Translations under genes and position numbers: made by a program
The notes under the pieces: model-generated
Told to the model about the DNA's origin: nothing
Databases searched by the model: none
What the model saw: only the letters and a program-made list of their open reading frames with translations
Shown: piece by piece, positions 34,301 through 39,942 of the stretch
Layout: every line of letters begins with the position of its first letter
Position numbering within the stretch: the stretch's first letter is position 1
Assembly: GCA_024103275.1 (NCBI GenBank)
Contig: JAGFIV010000008.1
Coordinates: 1 to 39,942, forward strand
Origin: Flavobacteriales bacterium
GTDB taxonomy: Bacteria; Bacteroidota; Bacteroidia; Flavobacteriales_F; PHOS-HE28
Direction of reading: 5' to 3'
DNA: 39,942 bases

Positions 34301-34859
34301 GGGCCTCGATGCGGTCCTTGAGATGCTGCCCGTACTGGTGCAGCTGTTCCATGGGGAAGTCGCCGCTGAGGTTGATGTTCATCACCGGCATCAGCTCGCT
34401 GATGTTGAGCTCGATGATGTTGGGCTCGGCGGGCAGGTCGGTGGGGAAGTTCTTGTCGCCGCGGGCCTTGTCCACGGCGTCCTTCACCTTGCGCAAGGCC
34501 TCCTCGGGCCGGATGTTCGAGGTGAACTTCACATCGATGGCGCTGTAGTTGGGCACGCTGGTGCTGATGATCTCATCCACGCCGCTGATGGTGTTGATCT
34601 CCTTTTCCAGGGGCTTGGTGATCAGCTTCTCGATGTCCACCACGGAGGAGCTGTTGTAGGGGGTGGACACGAAGATCTCCGCCGCGATCACCTCGGGGAA
34701 GCTCTCCTTGGGCATCACGATGTAGGAGTAGATGCCGGTGATGCAGATCAGCAGCGAGAGCACGATCACGGTGGTGCGGTTCTTCACCGCCCAGCTGGTG
34801 ATGGCGAACTGGCGCTCGGGCCCGTGCAGGTCCTTCTCGATGTCCTCGTGTGCGTTCAT
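31314..34859 (-). CDS. RND efflux transporter permease (AcrB/AcrD/AcrF family)
   Basis: An 1181-residue inner-membrane proton-driven exporter, last member of a tetR-tolC-adaptor-RND operon. After a 25-residue cytoplasmic lead, TM1 (TTVIVLSLLICITGIYSYIV) is followed by the porter domain (FPEVIAAEIFVSTPYNSSSVVDIEK). TM4 has the proton-relay pair in LGRLVDDGIVIVEN (D419, D420). The second half repeats this topology (TM10-12 around VVNNAIVLMDFARLLF). It is about 130 residues longer than AcrB, with an extra soluble piece around the middle. Substrates cannot be predicted. Its last 53 bp of coding sequence recur beyond the DUF4143 gene, so that gene sits where this one's original downstream sequence was. 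Confidence 0.96.
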   Translation of the reverse strand: MNAHEDIEKDLHGPERQFAITSWAVKNRTTVIVLSLLICITGIYSYIVMPKESFPEVIAAEIFVSTPYNSSSVVDIEKLITKPLEKEINTISGVDEIISTSVPNYSAIDVKFTSNIRPEEALRKVKDAVDKARGDKNFPTDLPAEPNIIELNISELMPVMNINLSGDFPMEQLHQYGQHLKDRIEALPEIHKVNIRGVPEREVRISLDLYLMDALKLNFDDIGNAIRTENLTISGGEVLTDGQRRAVRVIGEFTDMDQVRNIVVKNEGQREVRLGDIATVDFTYKEPTSFAREYGRPVVMLDVMKRAGENLITASDKIQQILREEQGTVLPADLNISVTGDQSDHTRTTVNELVNHIILGVILVIGVLMLFLGLRNAAFVGIAIPMSMFISFTLLNAFGVTLNMMVLFALILALGRLVDDGIVIVENIYRHMTNGEPALKATRLAVGEVTMPIITATTATVMVFLPLLFWPGLIGNFMKYLPITFMIALGSSLFVALVVNPALASLFMKVEEDKVAMRRVWRLAGLLAAIGTLIAAVGGGLHSDAVFGIGLFIIFLGLMGVVNAKLFIPATNRVQFGWLPRLEAAYERFLRYALDRHHPRTFLFGTVVLLLLSGVLLAAFPPKTLFFPDNEPEYVNVFIEGPIGTDILKTDSVTRNIEKQVMEVVDRPAYKVPPGTKLANGTVTKDTLNYLVNSVIAQVGEGAADTRASKLQTGPTPNKGRIQVSFVKYADRRGQRTSDVLRALQDHIQAPPGFTITVDKNQAGPPVGKPISIEVKGKEIEGLLAEAERVKQFIEDRNVPGVEALQLDIDRAKPEMPVIIDREKARRLNVSTYAIADAMRTALFGKEVGNYRIEGDDDDHEINIRLDDKYRYDPQVLMDMRVTFRDMLTGQIRQVPISAVATAQRTSTYSAINRKDLERVVTINSNVIAGYNANEVVQQIKDQLASGFTLNKGYTVDFTGEQADQAKDMSFLSRAFLIAIFVVFLIIVAQFNSISYPFIVMSTVIFSTIGVFLGLVVFRMEFVVLMTMLGIISLIGVVVNNAIVLMDFARLLFLRSGRQLGLPEDRIIPIHESREALVIAGKTRLRPVLLTAITAILGLLPLAVGLNFDFLALFTELNPHIHMGGDNVIFWGPLSWAVIYGLVFATFLTLIMVPVMLLIVMKIKHRRQWKAELRKAQKAIG
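31331..31383 (-). repeat. 53-bp direct repeat: resident copy at the end of the RND gene
   Basis: Coding sequence for the last ~20 residues before the RND stop, repeated at 29953-30005 with 3 differences clustered in the middle. The pair brackets the DUF4143 module. Confidence 0.9.
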
Positions 34860-34916
34860 GTGCCTTGGATGTGCCGGCCCGCCGGGCCGGCGCTGCGGGT
34901 GTATGTCCGGTCTCCT

Positions 34917-36098
34917 TTATTCGTTCACCAGCACGGCTTGGCCGTCACTGACATTTTTCGCCCCCTCGATCACCACCCGGTCGCCGGGCTTCAGCTCGTC
35001 GGCGGTCTTGGGCCGCACGTGGATGCGCCCTTGGTATTCGCTGATGCGTTCCACGAAGACCTTGCGTGCCACGGCCTCGTTTTCCTTCACGTTCGCGCCT
35101 TGTTCGGCGGGGCCGAGGGCGAAGACATAGCTGCGGCCGCTGACATCGTCGAGCACGGCCGGCGCGGGCAGCACCAAGGCGCTGTCGGTGTGGGAGTCCA
35201 GGATCTGGAGGTCACCCAGCAGGTTTGGGCGCATGTAGGCCTCGCCGTGCGGGGCGCGCACGGCGACCTGGAAGGTGCGGTTCGCCGGGTCGATGTACTC
35301 GCTTGCATAGAGCAACGGCGCGGTGAAGCTTTCGCCGATGGAGGGGAAGGTGACCTTCACGGGGATGCCTGCCTTGATGCGCTTCACGTACACCTCGCTC
35401 ACATCGGCCTGCACCTGTACGCCGCCCGGGTTCACCACGCGGGCCACGGGCTGCATGGCGGTGGCCAGGTCGCCCACGCGGGCCATCACGTCGTCCACGA
35501 TGCCGTCGAAGGGCGCGGTGACGTTGCCCAGGCGCTGTTGCTCCTGCAAGGTGGCCAGCGCGGCCTCTGCCTGCTCCTTGTTGGCCTTGGCCTGCAGGTA
35601 TTGGATCTCGCTGCCGATGTGCTGTTGCCACAGGCGCTCCTGCTTGGCGAAGGTGGTGCTTGCCAGGTCCGCGGCGGCCTGCGCCTGCGCCATCTGCTTC
35701 TCCACCACGTCGTTGTCCAGGGTGATCATCACCTGCCCCTTGCGCACGCGGTCGCCGGGCTTCACCCGGATGGAGGCCACCCGCCCGCCGGTGAGGGCAT
35801 ACAGCGCGGCACTCTCGTCGGCCTTCACCACGCCATGCACGTCGATGTAGTGTGTGAAGGGTTGCTGCACCAGTGCCTGCACGGTCACCAGCGGCAGGTT
35901 GCGGCCCACGGTGCTGTCATTCAGCGCCAGCCAGTCCTCCACCTTCCTCAGCTCCTTGCCGATGCGGTCGTACGCGGCCTTCAACGAGTCGCGCTCAGCC
36001 CGCTTCTGCTCCACGGCACCGCTGCCCCTTCCTCCGCCGCAGGCCGCCAGCATGGCCGACACGGCCAGCCACGGCAACATCAATTTCCGGTTCCTCAT
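34917..36098 (-). CDS. Efflux RND periplasmic adaptor (membrane fusion lipoprotein)
   Basis: A 393-residue adaptor that links the RND pump to the outer-membrane channel. The lipoprotein signal MRNRKLMLPWLAVSAMLAAC carries a lipidated Cys20, and a helical stretch with coiled-coil character (about 25-60) follows. The biotinyl-lipoyl-like domain has the halves VVKADESAALYALTGGRVASI and VTAPFDGIVDDVMARVG, joined by a helical hairpin (about 125-195). A beta-barrel and membrane-proximal domain follow. Length is normal. It sits 57 bp ahead of the RND gene and 121 bp behind tolC. Confidence 0.94.
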   Translation of the reverse strand: MRNRKLMLPWLAVSAMLAACGGGRGSGAVEQKRAERDSLKAAYDRIGKELRKVEDWLALNDSTVGRNLPLVTVQALVQQPFTHYIDVHGVVKADESAALYALTGGRVASIRVKPGDRVRKGQVMITLDNDVVEKQMAQAQAAADLASTTFAKQERLWQQHIGSEIQYLQAKANKEQAEAALATLQEQQRLGNVTAPFDGIVDDVMARVGDLATAMQPVARVVNPGGVQVQADVSEVYVKRIKAGIPVKVTFPSIGESFTAPLLYASEYIDPANRTFQVAVRAPHGEAYMRPNLLGDLQILDSHTDSALVLPAPAVLDDVSGRSYVFALGPAEQGANVKENEAVARKVFVERISEYQGRIHVRPKTADELKPGDRVVIEGAKNVSDGQAVLVNE

Positions 36099-36219
36099 CG
36101 CGTGTGTTTTCTTGCGGTGTATCGTTTCGTTGTCCTTGTTTTTCCGCGGACCGCGGCCCGCCCGGTTGCTTCCTTTCCTTTTTTCCCGCCGGCCCCCTGC
36201 GGTGCCTGCTGCCCGTCCT

Positions 36220-37539
36220 TCAATACAGGTCCAATGCCTTCCTCATGTCCGTGCGGGCCTGCAGCAGCTCCACCATGCGCTGGATGTAGTTCTGCTGGGC
36301 CGTCAGGTAGTTTGAATGCTCCTGCGTCAGCTCGAAGCTGCTGCCCATGCCCTCGTTGAACTTCACCGAGGTACGCCGGAAGATCTGCTGGGCCAGCTCC
36401 ATGTTCGCCTTGGCGGTCTGGTAGCTGTCCTCTGCGCTGGCCAGCACGGCTTGCTGCTGCTGGTGCTCCGTCAATAGCCGCTGCTCGGTGGCCTGCCGGT
36501 TCACCTCGGCCTCCTTCAGGGTCAGTTTGGCCTGCTTCACCGCGTTCAGCCGCTTGCCGCTGCTGAAGATGGGGATGTTCAGTGACAGGCCCCACAAGGA
36601 GGAGGGGAACCAGGGCCCTTCATGGGGGGTGAGGTCGAGGCCGTTGAACTGTTGCTGGTAATTGATGAACCCGCCCAGCGTCGGCAGGTACGCGGCCTGT
36701 TGGTGGCGCACCTCCAGGGCCGATAGGCGCATCTGGTTCTGTGCGAGGCGTTCATCGATGTGGCCGGTGGAGGAAAAGGCCATCGTCCCCAAGGATTGCT
36801 CCGCCGGGTCGGCCATCAGGGCCGGCAGCTCATCGGTCAGGGCGATGGGCGTGCCGCTGGGCAGGCCCAGCACCAAGGCCAGGAAGGCCCGTGCCACGTT
36901 GGCCTGCTGCTGCAGGTTGCGCTGTTGGTTGCGCGTCTCGGCCAGCTGGATGGTGAGCCGGTCCACGTCGGTGCTTTCCATGAATCCTTGGTCCAGCATG
37001 GCCTGTGCGTCGTGGGCGCTCTTTTCCAGCAGGGGCAGCCCTTCGCCCAGCAGGCGCACGCCTTCCTCGGCGGCCAGCACGGCGTAATAGGCCTTGGCCG
37101 CCTGCGCGCGGGCGTCGTGTTCGGCCTTTTGCAGGTTCAAGTCGGCCTGGTCGCGCAGCCCCCGGGTGGCCTGGAGGCCCACCAGGTAGCTGCCGTCGAA
37201 AAGCAATTGCGTCAACTGCACCTGCCCGTTCATGCTCCAGGGTATGCCCAACTGGATCTCGATGGTCGGCGGCTCGTTCCCGAAGAAATTGGGGATCACC
37301 TGGGTGGGCACCTTCAGGTAATTGTTGAGACCACCGGACGCTTGGACCTGCGGAAGCCCGATCGCCATGATCTCATGGATCTTGGCACGGGCCTTATCGG
37401 CCTCGAGCTGGCTGTACTGCACGCTGTAGCTCTGGTGGGCGGCCTGGTCCATGGCCTGCTGCATGGAGAGCTGCACGGGTCCTTGGGCGCTGGCGCCGAC
37501 ACCGATGGACAGCCACAGGACCGCTGCGATGTTCCTCAT
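36220..37539 (-). CDS. TolC-family outer-membrane efflux protein
   Basis: A 439-residue outer-membrane channel protein with an N-terminal signal peptide (MRNIAAVLWLSIGVGASAQ). Two homologous halves each have long helices (QLEADKARAKIHEIMAIGLPQVQASGG; TLKEAEVNRQATEQRLLTEHQQQ) and beta strands (IQLGIPWSMNGQVQLTQLLFD; WGLSLNIPIFSSGKRLNAV). It forms the exit duct for the RND pump encoded downstream. Its ATG overlaps the tetR stop codon as ATGA, so it is translationally coupled to the regulator. Confidence 0.94.
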   Translation of the reverse strand: MRNIAAVLWLSIGVGASAQGPVQLSMQQAMDQAAHQSYSVQYSQLEADKARAKIHEIMAIGLPQVQASGGLNNYLKVPTQVIPNFFGNEPPTIEIQLGIPWSMNGQVQLTQLLFDGSYLVGLQATRGLRDQADLNLQKAEHDARAQAAKAYYAVLAAEEGVRLLGEGLPLLEKSAHDAQAMLDQGFMESTDVDRLTIQLAETRNQQRNLQQQANVARAFLALVLGLPSGTPIALTDELPALMADPAEQSLGTMAFSSTGHIDERLAQNQMRLSALEVRHQQAAYLPTLGGFINYQQQFNGLDLTPHEGPWFPSSLWGLSLNIPIFSSGKRLNAVKQAKLTLKEAEVNRQATEQRLLTEHQQQQAVLASAEDSYQTAKANMELAQQIFRRTSVKFNEGMGSSFELTQEHSNYLTAQQNYIQRMVELLQARTDMRKALDLY

Positions 37540-38177
37540 GGGTTGTGTTCTTTCTTCACCTTCTTGACCAAATACCTCACGCCCTTCGTGCTGGCGATGC
37601 CGCGGATGTGGTACCGGAAGAGCTCCCAGTGTACATCCTTCATGTTGAACTGGTCGGGCGGGAACAGGTCGCCATCGAACAGGGCATCGATGCGCGCGAT
37701 GTAGATCTTGGCGATCACCGGGATGTTCAAGTCATCGCGGTACAGGCCCTCCTTGATCCCGCGTTCCATGTTGCCCGTCATCGTGCTGAATACCTCTTCC
37801 TGCTTGGTCCGCATCATGCGGCGGAAGGCCTCGCCGTGGTATTTCTCCAGGTCGAAGTGGATGGCGGGATGGATGGTCCGCAACCGCTCGCAAACCCGCA
37901 GGGTGATCCCGAAAAGCTCATCGATGGCGTTGCGCTCCGGTTCAACCTCCTTGTCGATCATGCACTTGAACTCGGTCGCGAGGTGGTCCAGCACCTTTTC
38001 CACCAGGTCGTTCTTGTCCTTCACGTATTGGTACAGCGTTTTCTTGCTGATGCCCATGCGCGTGGCAAGGTCGTCCATGGTCACGCTCTTGATGCCGTAG
38101 GTCCAGAAGATCTTGCCGGCATCATGGACCAGGCGTTCGCCGCGTTCGTCCAGGGGATGTTCCTTGCCTGTGGCCAT
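37536..38177 (-). CDS. TetR/AcrR-family transcriptional regulator
   Basis: A 213-residue repressor-type protein heading the efflux operon. The N-terminal helix-turn-helix lies at residues about 13-60 (FWTYGIKSVTMDDLATRMG, then ISKKTLYQYVKDKNDLVEKVL). The rest is the helical ligand-binding and dimerisation domain. ATG 38177 was chosen for the conserved N-terminus; upstream codons overlap the promoter. A 7-bp inverted repeat (GGAAACA...TGTTTCC) just upstream is a plausible operator, which would make the operon autoregulated. The effector is unknown. Confidence 0.94.
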   Translation of the reverse strand: MATGKEHPLDERGERLVHDAGKIFWTYGIKSVTMDDLATRMGISKKTLYQYVKDKNDLVEKVLDHLATEFKCMIDKEVEPERNAIDELFGITLRVCERLRTIHPAIHFDLEKYHGEAFRRMMRTKQEEVFSTMTGNMERGIKEGLYRDDLNIPVIAKIYIARIDALFDGDLFPPDQFNMKDVHWELFRYHIRGIASTKGVRYLVKKVKKEHNP

Positions 38178-38189
38178 TGTTCGGGGCGC

Positions 38190-38242
38190 AAAGGTAGGTG
38201 ACAAGGAGACGTCGGAAACAAAACAGAGCAAAAATGTTTCCT
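38190..38242 (-). promoter_or_regulatory. tetR promoter and candidate operator
   Basis: On the minus strand an exact -7 box TACCTTTG (38197-38190) ends 12 nt before the tetR ATG. A TTG in TTTTGTTT lies 22 nt upstream, close to the -33 position. The inverted repeat GGAAACA (38215-38221) / TGTTTCC (38236-38242) overlaps the -33 region, as expected for a TetR-type operator. Confidence 0.55.
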
Positions 38243-38318
38243 GCGTGTCCGGCGGCCGCATCGGGATGAACGGGGCTGGGAAGAAGGCCGCCTGCCGACG
38301 GTGGCCGCCCCGCCTGCC

Positions 38319-38356
38319 GGAAAAAATGCGGGGAACCCGGCCGGGTTCCCCGCATT
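38319..38356 (-). terminator. Strong intrinsic terminator after the Ala/Lys-rich gene
   Basis: A perfect 32-bp palindrome (16-bp arms 38325-38340 and 38341-38356; AATGCGGGGAACCCGG and its complement), followed on the minus strand by a run of T. It insulates the small basic-protein gene from the tetR operon. Confidence 0.92.
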
Positions 38357-38399
38357 AACCTCAACACCCTGCACAAGGGGCGGGGTGTCCAAGAAGAAC

Positions 38400-38513
38400 T
38401 TACTTCTTCTTGGCCGCCTTCTTCTTCGCAGCCGGCTTCTTGGCCGCGGCCTTCTTGGGGGCCGCTTTCTTCTTCGGGGCTGCTTTCTTCTTGGCTGCTG
38501 CTTTCTTTGCCAT
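38400..38513 (-). CDS. Short Ala/Lys/Pro-rich basic protein, histone H1-tail-like
   Basis: A 37-residue protein made only of A, K and P after the initial Met: MAKKAAAKKKAAPKKKAAP and on to KKKAAKKK. Such sequences resemble the C-terminal tails of eukaryotic H1 and of bacterial H1-like nucleoid proteins, and they bind DNA non-specifically. Longer Ala/Lys-rich proteins of this kind are common in Bacteroidota. Because three strong A-K repeats are easy to expand, allele length may vary between strains. A very strong terminator follows 44 nt after the stop codon, supporting expression of the small ORF. A longer open frame upstream (to 38882) is antisense to chaN and not coding. Confidence 0.75.
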   Translation of the reverse strand: MAKKAAAKKKAAPKKKAAPKKAAAKKPAAKKKAAKKK

Positions 38514-38665
38514 GGGATTGGTGTTTGATGACCCGAAACAAAGCCAAGTTGCCCCCGCGGTGTCGGCATCCGCGGAAGAAAGATCAACAAACGATCGTTG
38601 GTTCCGCGGACCGGCGGACCGAAGGATGATTTCACGGGGAATGCGGTCGCACGGGACGGACCGCA

Positions 38666-39529
38666 TCAATATGTGCCGGGAATATCCTCGTCCACCACGA
38701 TGATGATGTCCGCCCGGCCGAGGTTTTCGCCGTCGAGGCGGTGCAGTTGCGGCTGGGTCACGGTGGAGATGGTGAGGCGCTTCAGGCCGGGGCGCAGGCG
38801 CTGCAAGTACCAGCCGATACCTTCGTGGAAATCGCTGTGGAAGCTGCCGTTGAAGTGGAGGAAACGCACGCCTGGCCGGCAATGGTCGGCGATGCTTTGC
38901 GCCATGGTGGCATCCTTCAGCGCCTGGGCCTTCACCACGTCCGGGGTGCCGTGATCGCCCATCATCGTCAGCATGTGCCGGTAGCGCGGCAGCCCGGGAT
39001 CAAAGGCGATCGGCAGCGGCGCCATCCAGGCACGCTCCGCGGGCGGCATGGTGTCCAGCGCCCCGAAGCCGCCACGGGCCACGGCCCGTGCATGGCGGCG
39101 CGGCACATTGCTGGCCACGAAGGTCAGGCCGCGGTCCTTGGCCAGGTCCACCAGGGGCTTGTAGTCGCCCCTGAAGTTGTTCCACAGCCGCGCCAGCGTG
39201 TCGAAGGCCGCTTGGTCGATCTCCCCGCGCAGATAGCGGTCCAGGGTGGCCTGGTCATCCCGTTCGAGCATCTCCGCCCCCAGCACCAAGGGCCCTGCGG
39301 AGGCCAGCTCGCGTGCCGTTTCCAGTTCCAGCCAGTGCGCGATGGCGTTGTTGTGCAGTTCGCCGAACAGGATGATGTCCGCCTGTCTCGCCTGCTTCAT
39401 CATCGCCTTGTACGTCATCCGCTTGCCCTTGGCATTGAACAGGGCGTAGGCAGGCAGGTCCTGGCCTCGCGTGATGGACGGGCCAAACAGGAACAGGACG
39501 GCGGTGAAGAGGAGGGACATGCGGCGCAT
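38666..39529 (-). CDS. ChaN-family haem-binding/uptake protein
   Basis: A 287-residue exported protein of the ChaN/Cofac_haem_bdg (DUF399) family. The signal peptide is MRRMSLLFTAVLFLFGPSITRGQ. The core motif IILFGELHNNAIAHWLELE near residues 50-68 and LVLGAEMLERDDQ are diagnostic, and FLHFNGSFHSDFHEGIGWYL carries further conserved His. Campylobacter ChaN binds two haems; whether this protein does is untested. No TonB receptor gene is next to it. ATG 39529 was chosen for the signal peptide. A 166-bp hairpin element begins 3 nt upstream of the start codon and separates it from its probable promoter. Confidence 0.9.
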   Translation of the reverse strand: MRRMSLLFTAVLFLFGPSITRGQDLPAYALFNAKGKRMTYKAMMKQARQADIILFGELHNNAIAHWLELETARELASAGPLVLGAEMLERDDQATLDRYLRGEIDQAAFDTLARLWNNFRGDYKPLVDLAKDRGLTFVASNVPRRHARAVARGGFGALDTMPPAERAWMAPLPIAFDPGLPRYRHMLTMMGDHGTPDVVKAQALKDATMAQSIADHCRPGVRFLHFNGSFHSDFHEGIGWYLQRLRPGLKRLTISTVTQPQLHRLDGENLGRADIIIVVDEDIPGTY

Positions 39530-39536
39530 GATGCAA

Positions 39537-39702
39537 CCCGGAATATGCAGTAGGATTTCTACTACGGCCCGAAATCGCTGCGGCAGCAAGCGTTTCACTG
39601 GCTTTCCTTTCGTCAAAATGGCACAAGCTATTCCTCCTCAACGAAAGCCTTGCTGCCATTGCGCTTTCGACCCTCGCAACGAACCCTACTGCATAATCCG
39701 GG
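39537..39702. mobile_element. MITE-like 166-bp inverted-repeat element
   Basis: Terminal inverted repeats 39537-39557 and 39682-39702 match at 19 of 21 positions, starting CCCGG. The complementarity continues imperfectly for about 65 bp per arm (GGCAGCAAG / CTTGCTGCC inside), with a loop of roughly 36 nt. TGCAA occurs directly on both sides (39532-39536 and 39703-39707), like a 5-bp target duplication. No ORF is carried. A structured RNA is the alternative reading. Confidence 0.68.
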
Positions 39703-39742
39703 TGCAAAGGAACACCATGCCTTGGGCCGGGCGCAGGAGCCA

Positions 39743-39826
39743 AGCTCACAGCTCATAGCTCGCGGCTCATAGCTCATACCTCATAGCCCATAGTTCATAG
39801 TTCATAGCTCGCGGCTCACGGCCTCA
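39743..39826. repeat. Degenerate heptamer tandem repeat (AGCTCAT type)
   Basis: About eleven consecutive 7-mers of the AGCTCAT/AGTTCAT/AGCTCGC kind. It is noncoding and lies between chaN and the gene that begins at the window end. Confidence 0.85.
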
Positions 39827-39903
39827 TCGCCCCCGGCTCCCGGCCCCCGACGCCGCTTTCCTCATCCCGTTCCTGCCTAACTTTCGCGCAATTACGCCCG
39901 TAT

Positions 39904-39918
39904 TGGCACGTTCTGTGC
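39904..39918 (+). promoter_or_regulatory. Candidate sigma-54 (-24/-12) promoter
   Basis: TGGCAC, 5 nt, GTGC, with the GG and GC elements exactly 12 nt apart, as in TGGCAC-N5-TTGC. It would start transcription near 39929, and an ATG follows at 39935, the probable start of a gene outside the window. A TAACTTTC box at 39878-39885 is a housekeeping alternative. Confidence 0.45.
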
Positions 39919-39942
39919 GGGCATCGCGTTCCCCATGACATC

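Noticed and set aside
36166..36178. CCGCGG-type palindrome between tolC and the adaptor gene as a terminator
   Set aside because: The stem is short and lies inside what is otherwise a continuous operon; no proper T-run follows on the minus strand.
38400..38882. 160-codon version of the Ala/Lys-rich protein
   Set aside because: The extra N-terminal part overlaps the 3' end of chaN, which is on the same strand in another frame, and has no family features. The short form MAKKAAAKK begins at a clean ATG.

Overview
The window is about 40 kb of G+C-rich bacterial chromosome, most likely from an uncultured member of the Bacteroidota, probably Flavobacteriales. The evidence is: promoter -7 boxes of the TAnnTTTG type instead of TATAAT; a secreted protein ending in a type IX secretion (T9SS) sorting domain; lipoprotein-type signal peptides on many genes; rpoN beside a small PAP2-like membrane protein; and a bacterial alpha-2-macroglobulin. 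No plasmid, prophage or replication-origin genes were seen.

Region 1 (1-7.2 kb) is an accessory block. It holds the 3' end of hsdR, complete hsdM and an unusually long hsdS, together a type I restriction-modification system. A REP-associated, IS200-like tyrosine transposase with its own palindromic repeat arrays sits exactly at the hsdM/hsdS junction, and 36 bp spanning the hsdM stop/hsdS start are duplicated on both sides of it. Next come a STAS-like/GHKL-ATPase protein split by one in-frame TAA and a small DUF4325 STAS-like protein; these three ORFs look like one signalling module.

Region 2 (7.2-21 kb) is mostly housekeeping: lysS, a YefM/YoeB toxin-antitoxin pair, a 23S-intervening-sequence-type four-helix-bundle protein framed by GGAATCA repeats, sufB without the usual sufCDS next to it, a serine hydrolase lipoprotein, rpoN and a PAP2-like protein, galE, a polytopic membrane protein, a CAU-anticodon tRNA, a HAD hydrolase, a TfoX-like protein, a VOC protein and methylmalonyl-CoA epimerase.

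Region 3 (20-30 kb) is envelope and secretion related: a T9SS-sorted secreted protein, a small lipoprotein, a 2020-residue alpha-2-macroglobulin lipoprotein with a thioester motif, and a secreted GH2 glycosidase.

Region 4 (30-39.9 kb) has a tetR-tolC-adaptor-RND efflux operon on the minus strand. A DUF4143 ATPase gene follows it, bracketed by a 53-bp direct repeat of the RND gene's 3' end and headed by a symmetric, apparently bidirectional promoter. Then come a 37-residue Ala/Lys-rich basic protein with a strong terminator and a ChaN-like haem-binding protein. Upstream of chaN are a 166-bp MITE-like hairpin with a 5-bp target duplication, a degenerate heptamer array, and a possible sigma-54 promoter for a gene beyond the window.

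Two themes recur. Cargo genes (the transposase and DUF4143) sit at the 3' ends of host genes with the host gene end duplicated. Many genes have a TAnnTTYG -7 box only 3-12 nt from the start codon, which suggests leaderless or nearly leaderless mRNAs.
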